The translations under genes were made by a program, and so were the position numbers. A stretch of DNA of 8,052 nt from Oribacterium parvum (GTDB lineage: Bacteria > Bacillota > Clostridia > Lachnospirales > Lachnospiraceae), in NCBI GenBank assembly GCA_938022235.1, contig CALIEL010000320.1:1-8052 (forward strand). Direction: 5' to 3'. The notes under the pieces are model-generated. The model was given only the letters and a program-made list of their open reading frames with translations, had not been told where the DNA came from and searched no databases. Each line of letters starts with the position of its first letter. Position 1 is the first letter of the stretch. Shown here piece after piece: positions 5,379 through 8,052 of this stretch.

Positions 5379-6914
5379 TTACTTCTCCAGCAGGCTCTTT
5401 CCTGTCATTTCCTTCGGCTTTGGAATACCCATCAAATCCAAAAGAGTTGGAGTTACATCCGCAAGGCATCCCCCTTCCTTCAGCTTTAACGACTTGTCCG
5501 CTGCCACAAGGATAAAGGGTACCGGATTGGTGGTATGGGCGGTATAGGGCTCTCCCGTCTTCTCGTCCACCATCATATCCGCATTTCCGTGATCGGCCAG
5601 AATGAAGAGATTACCTCCCACTTCCTGCACAGCCTCCACAACCTTTCCTACGCACTCATCCACCACTTCAATAGCCTTGATGGCTGCAGGAAGAACACCG
5701 GTATGTCCTACCATATCCGGATTGGCAAAGTTTGCCACAATAGCATCATATTTTCCGGAACGAATCGCCTCTGTAAGCTTCTCCGTTACCGTGTAACAGC
5801 TCATCTCCGGCTTTAAATCATAGGTTGCCACATCCTTGGGAGAGGGAACCAGGATACGATCTTCACCGCTAAAGGGCTCTTCCTTTCCTCCGTTAAAGAA
5901 GAAGGTAACATGGGCATATTTCTCCGTTTCCGCAATACGAAGCTGTGTCTTTCCCAGGGAAGACAGATATTCTCCGTAGGTATTGGAAATCTCTTCCTTA
6001 TGAAAAGCCACTTCCTTATTGGGAATAGTGGGGTCATAGTCGGTAAAGCAGACAAAATATACCTCTTTTCTGGCTCCACGGTCAAAGAAGTTAAAGTCAT
6101 CATCGCAGAAGCAATGACAAATCTCTCTTGCTCTATCCGGACGGAAGTTAAAGAAGATACAAGCATCTCCGTCAGAAATAAGATGAGCCTCTCCGTTTTT
6201 CTCGATTACCGTAGGTAATACGAATTCATCAAAAACCTCCTTGGCGTAGGAAGCGCTGATAGCCTCCTCTACGGAAGCCGCCTTCTCTCCGATTCCCTTG
6301 GTCATCGCCAGATAAGCCTTCTCCACTCTGTCGTAGTTTTTGTCTCTATCCATGGCATAGTATCTTCCGGCAATGCTGGCTACTTCTCCCACACCGATTT
6401 CCTGCATTTTCTTTTCAATCTGCATAAGGAAATGCTTTCCGGAGTAGGGAGGAGTATCTCTTCCATCCAAAAAGGCATGAAGGTAAACCTTCTTCAGACC
6501 GGCACGCTTTGCCAGCTCCAAAAGTCCATAAATATGTTCAATATGGGAGTGTACTCCTCCATCGGACAAAAGTCCCATAAAATGCAAGGCGGAATCCTTT
6601 TTCTTGCAATGCTCTACAGCACCCTTTAAGGCAGCATTTTCAAAAAAATCTCCATCCTGAATAGCCTTGGAAATACGGGTCAATTCCTGATAAACAATTC
6701 TGCCCGCGCCCATGTTCATGTGTCCTACCTCGGAATTTCCCATCTGTCCGTCGGGAAGACCTACAGCCAGTCCGGAAGCCTGTCCTTCTACATAGGGATA
6801 ATCCTTTTTCAAATGATCCATCACCGGCGTGTTCGCCAAAGCGATAGCATTTCCCTCTTTGCACTTCCGATCTCCGTAGCCGTCCAGAATTAATAAAACT
6901 GTACTTTTTTTCAT
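5379..6914 (-). CDS. gpmI: 2,3-bisphosphoglycerate-independent phosphoglycerate mutase
   Basis: Cytoplasmic glycolytic enzyme that interconverts 3- and 2-phosphoglycerate through a phosphoserine intermediate, with two Mn ions. The 511-residue product equals the Bacillus enzyme in length. Visible residues are D11 in LILDGYG, the catalytic Ser61 in GQMGNSEVGH, H122 in SDGGVHSH, the DGRD loop (150-153), GRYYAMDRD (183-191), the FRPDRAR substrate loop (257-263), NPDMVGH (D400, H404), ADHGNAD (D441, H442) and TAHT (H460). It belongs to the alkaline phosphatase superfamily. I chose ATG at 6914 because the family begins MKKSTVLLILDG; an earlier in-frame ATG at 6986 would add 24 residues with no family match. 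AGAGG (6922-6926) lies seven bases upstream. A promoter is predicted at 7032-7060. The gene is likely first in a transcript with degV. It is not beside other glycolytic genes in this window. Confidence 0.98.
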   Translation of the reverse strand: MKKSTVLLILDGYGDRKCKEGNAIALANTPVMDHLKKDYPYVEGQASGLAVGLPDGQMGNSEVGHMNMGAGRIVYQELTRISKAIQDGDFFENAALKGAVEHCKKKDSALHFMGLLSDGGVHSHIEHIYGLLELAKRAGLKKVYLHAFLDGRDTPPYSGKHFLMQIEKKMQEIGVGEVASIAGRYYAMDRDKNYDRVEKAYLAMTKGIGEKAASVEEAISASYAKEVFDEFVLPTVIEKNGEAHLISDGDACIFFNFRPDRAREICHCFCDDDFNFFDRGARKEVYFVCFTDYDPTIPNKEVAFHKEEISNTYGEYLSSLGKTQLRIAETEKYAHVTFFFNGGKEEPFSGEDRILVPSPKDVATYDLKPEMSCYTVTEKLTEAIRSGKYDAIVANFANPDMVGHTGVLPAAIKAIEVVDECVGKVVEAVQEVGGNLFILADHGNADMMVDEKTGEPYTAHTTNPVPFILVAADKSLKLKEGGCLADVTPTLLDLMGIPKPKEMTGKSLLEK

Positions 6915-7006
6915 CACAACGCCTCTTTCTCTATATCTAATTTTCTCTATACAAAACGCTCTTTGCCATCTTCCTTTTTCTTTCATTTTGCTTGGAAAAC
7001 AGCAGT

Positions 7007-7026
7007 CTTAGGGACTTATCCCTAAG
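7007..7026 (-). promoter_or_regulatory. Hairpin at the predicted 5' end of the gpmI mRNA
   Basis: CTTAGGGA (7007-7014) and TCCCTAAG (7019-7026) form a perfect 8-bp stem with a four-base loop, readable on either strand. The predicted gpmI transcription start is about 7025, so on the minus strand the stem would sit at the very 5' end. It overlaps a second palindrome, CTAAGCTTAG (7022-7031), that abuts the -10. It may be an mRNA-stabilising stem or an operator; there is no T-run after it on the minus strand, so it is not a terminator. Confidence 0.5.
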
Positions 7027-7031
7027 CTTAG

Positions 7032-7060
7032 AGTCTAGCCTAAACTTTTCCTTCCGTCAA
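7032..7060 (-). promoter_or_regulatory. Sigma-A type promoter of gpmI
   Basis: On the minus strand TTGACG (7055-7060, 5 of 6) is followed by a 17-bp spacer and TAGACT (7032-7037, 4 of 6). The predicted start near 7025 gives a leader of about 110 nt. About 30 bp upstream of the -35 is an A/T-rich stretch with a 7-bp inverted repeat (7093-7114) that could act as an UP-like element. Confidence 0.55.
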
Positions 7061-7165
7061 TGCAAGCTTTCACGGATTCCGCCCTCCGGCAATGAAAAAA
7101 ATATTAATTTTTCAAATTTCAGACAATTCATTTTTGTCCATATAAGATAGGAATATTTCGCACAT

Positions 7166-7215
7166 AAAAAAATCCACAAGTCTCTTCCTCTTTTTATGGA
7201 AAAGACTGTGGATTT
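7166..7215 (-). terminator. Intrinsic terminator of the rubrerythrin gene
   Basis: A long interrupted stem: AAATCCAC (7170-7177) with GTGGATTT (7208-7215), AGTCT (7179-7183) with AGACT (7203-7207), and TTCC (7185-7188) with GGAA (7198-7201), with a nine-base loop. On the minus strand it is followed by a run of seven T (complement of 7166-7172). It lies about 65 bases after the rubrerythrin stop. There is no T-run on the plus-strand side, so it acts in one direction and insulates gpmI. Confidence 0.9.
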
Positions 7216-7279
7216 ATAAAACAGATACTTACTTTTACTGAATAGAATTTCTGTTCTTTTCTTTCAGCTGAAGTGCTTT

Positions 7280-7828
7280 TTAATAGTTGTCAGCCTTACG
7301 CTCGAAGTAAGCCTTAGGATGATTACAGCATGGGCAAGTCTCAGGTGCTTCCTCTCCCTCATAGATGAAACCGCAGTTTCTGCAGTGCCACAGGGTAGGC
7401 TGCTCAGCCTTAAAGGTGGTGTCATCCAGGATTCCCTGTAAAAGCTTTAAGAAACGCTCTTCATGAGTCTTCTCAACCTGAGCAACAAGGCGGAACTTTG
7501 CAGCAAGCTCCTGGAAGCCTTCCTTTGCTGCTACTTCTGCAAAGCTCTTATACATATCGGTCCACTCATAATGCTCACCGGCAGCTGCCGCCTTCAAGTT
7601 CTCCTGAGTGTTTCCGATTCCGCCGCCAAGTCCTGCCAGCTCCTTAAACCACATCTTTCCGTGGTATTCCTCATTGGCCGCAGTCTCCTCTAAGATTGCT
7701 GCGATCTGCTGATAACCGTCCTTCTTTGCCTGAGAAGCAAAATAAGTATACTTGTTTCTTGCCTCAGACTCTCCTGCAAAGGCTGTCCATAAATTCTTCT
7801 CTGTTTCTGTTCCCTTATAATTTGCCAT
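7280..7828 (-). CDS. rbr: Rubrerythrin
   Basis: Non-haem iron peroxidase that reduces hydrogen peroxide in the cytoplasm of anaerobes, taking electrons through its own rubredoxin centre. The 182-residue protein has the usual two domains. The N-terminal four-helix ferritin-like domain (about 1-138) carries di-iron ligands E20, E53 and H56 (EEYH), E85/E88 and E119 with H122 (EKTHEE). The C-terminal rubredoxin-like domain (about 145-182) has two iron-binding pairs, C149-x-x-C152 and C165-x-x-C168. The length matches classical rubrerythrins. I chose ATG at 7828 because the protein starts MANYKGTETEKNL and AAGGAG (7835-7840) lies six bases upstream; an in-frame ATG at 7903 would add 25 unrelated residues and falls just upstream of the leader hairpin. 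It appears monocistronic, with its own promoter at 7931-7958 and terminator at 7166-7215. The upstream palindromes suggest peroxide- or metal-responsive control, which is inference. Confidence 0.97.
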   Translation of the reverse strand: MANYKGTETEKNLWTAFAGESEARNKYTYFASQAKKDGYQQIAAILEETAANEEYHGKMWFKELAGLGGGIGNTQENLKAAAAGEHYEWTDMYKSFAEVAAKEGFQELAAKFRLVAQVEKTHEERFLKLLQGILDDTTFKAEQPTLWHCRNCGFIYEGEEAPETCPCCNHPKAYFERKADNY

Positions 7829-7865
7829 ACTACTCTCCTTTCCCGACAAGCATACTCGCCTGTCT

Positions 7866-7901
7866 AAAAATCGAAACAGAGGAGCGCTCCTCCTCTGTTT
7901 C
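7866..7901 (-). terminator. Terminator-like hairpin in the rubrerythrin leader (possible attenuator)
   Basis: GAAACAGAGGAG (7873-7884) and CTCCTCTGTTTC (7890-7901) form a perfect 12-bp stem with a five-base loop. Read on the minus strand it is followed by GATTTTTAG, a five-T run one step from the stem. It lies after the predicted promoter (7931-7958) and before the Shine-Dalgarno (7835-7840). It could be an attenuator within the rbr leader, or an upstream transcript's terminator if the promoter lies elsewhere. On the plus strand no T-run follows. Confidence 0.65.
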
Positions 7902-7915
7902 AAGACTCAACCTGC

Positions 7916-7930
7916 GCTATTACAAATAGC
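7916..7930 (-). promoter_or_regulatory. Operator-like 7-1-7 palindrome at the rubrerythrin transcription start
   Basis: On the minus strand this is GCTATTT-G-TAATAGC, matching as an inverted repeat at six of seven pairs. A third half site, TAATAGC on the plus strand at 7937-7943, makes a perfect 7-bp inverted repeat with GCTATTA at 7916-7922 across 14 bases. The layout resembles 7-1-7 sites of Fur/PerR regulators but the bases do not fit the PerR consensus TTATAATnATTATAA well. It lies directly downstream of the -10, where a repressor would block transcription. Confidence 0.4.
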
Positions 7931-7958
7931 ATTTTATAATAGCCATAAGAAAATTCAA
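7931..7958 (-). promoter_or_regulatory. Candidate rubrerythrin promoter
   Basis: On the minus strand TTGAAT (7953-7958, 4 of 6) is followed by a 16-bp spacer and TAAAAT (7931-7936, 5 of 6). The predicted start near 7924 gives a leader of about 96 nt that contains the 12-bp hairpin. Confidence 0.5.
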
Positions 7959-7979
7959 GTTTTTCCTTTGTACAATCTA

Positions 7980-8009
7980 CTGTCCTTTCACCAAATGTTG
8001 AAAGGACAG
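7980..8009. repeat. Perfect 11-bp inverted repeat upstream of the rubrerythrin promoter
   Basis: CTGTCCTTTCA (7980-7990) and TGAAAGGACAG (7999-8009) pair perfectly across an eight-base loop. Neither strand has a T-run after it, so an ordinary intrinsic terminator is unlikely. It lies about 20 bp upstream of the candidate -35. It could be a regulator site, a dispersed palindromic element, or the structured 3' end of a gene beyond the window. Confidence 0.6.
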
Positions 8010-8052
8010 GCACTACACTCTTGCCAACTGTTGTGCTTAGCTGAAGTATCTC

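Noticed and set aside
6915..6986. N-terminal 24-residue extension of GpmI from ATG 6986
   Set aside because: GpmI proteins begin at about MKKSTVLLILDG, the internal ATG 6914 has a proper AGAGG site, and the extension has no family similarity.
7261..7279. TTCAGCTGAA palindrome just after the rubrerythrin stop
   Set aside because: It is a 10-bp palindrome with no loop and no T-run in a useful place; the clear terminator is further downstream at 7166-7215.
7829..7903. Rubrerythrin starting at ATG 7903 with 25 extra residues
   Set aside because: The family starts near MANYKGTETEKNL. The AAGGAG at 7835-7840 serves ATG 7828, and the extension is translated from the leader hairpin.
7916..7943. Calling this a PerR box outright
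   Set aside because: The 7-1-7 spacing fits but most bases do not match TTATAATnATTATAA, so only an operator-like palindrome is reported.

Overview
The window is a chromosomal segment from a low-to-mid GC Gram-positive anaerobe, most likely a Clostridia/Lachnospiraceae-type Firmicute. The support is strong AGGAG-type Shine-Dalgarno sequences at nearly every gene, a rubrerythrin typical of anaerobes, a DegV-family lipid-binding protein, a Mn-type (cofactor-independent) phosphoglycerate mutase, and the lepA / rpsT / comEC neighbourhood familiar from Bacillus and clostridia. An Oribacterium-like genus is only a guess. I see no transposase, integrase, phage gene, tRNA, rRNA or CRISPR array.

Layout, left to right. 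1-673 (-): the first 224 codons of lepA (elongation factor 4), cut by the window edge. 674-1043: a 370-base divergent intergenic region holding a candidate lepA promoter on the minus strand, a textbook rpsT promoter on the plus strand (TTGACA, 17 bp, TATTAT), and a structured rpsT leader. 1044-1307 (+): rpsT (ribosomal protein S20), followed by a strong intrinsic terminator. 1348-1556: a T-rich stretch with a 27-bp direct repeat and a candidate comEC promoter. 1557-4310 (+): a complete, unusually long comEC (DNA-uptake channel) with two internal degenerate tandem repeats. 4307-5197 (-): degV, whose stop codon interlocks with that of comEC. 5198-5378: a spacer dominated by six 18-bp tandem repeats. 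5379-6914 (-): gpmI. 6915-7279: a 365-base intergenic region with the gpmI promoter, a hairpin at its predicted transcript 5' end, and the rubrerythrin terminator. 7280-7828 (-): rubrerythrin. 7829-8052: its upstream region, with a promoter, an operator-like palindrome, a terminator-like leader hairpin and a further 30-bp inverted repeat.

Functionally this is mainly housekeeping: translation (LepA, S20), DNA uptake (ComEC), glycolysis (GpmI), exogenous fatty-acid handling (DegV/FakB) and peroxide detoxification (rubrerythrin). gpmI and degV are likely co-transcribed through the repeat spacer, because no terminator lies between them. rpsT, comEC, gpmI and rubrerythrin each have their own promoter candidate. 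I found no clear new multi-gene system. The most noteworthy signals are in the non-coding DNA: short tandem repeats with periods divisible by three at four places, hairpins at predicted transcript 5' ends, the rubrerythrin control region, and the absence of holA, gpr and spoIIP from a neighbourhood where Bacillus and many clostridia carry them.
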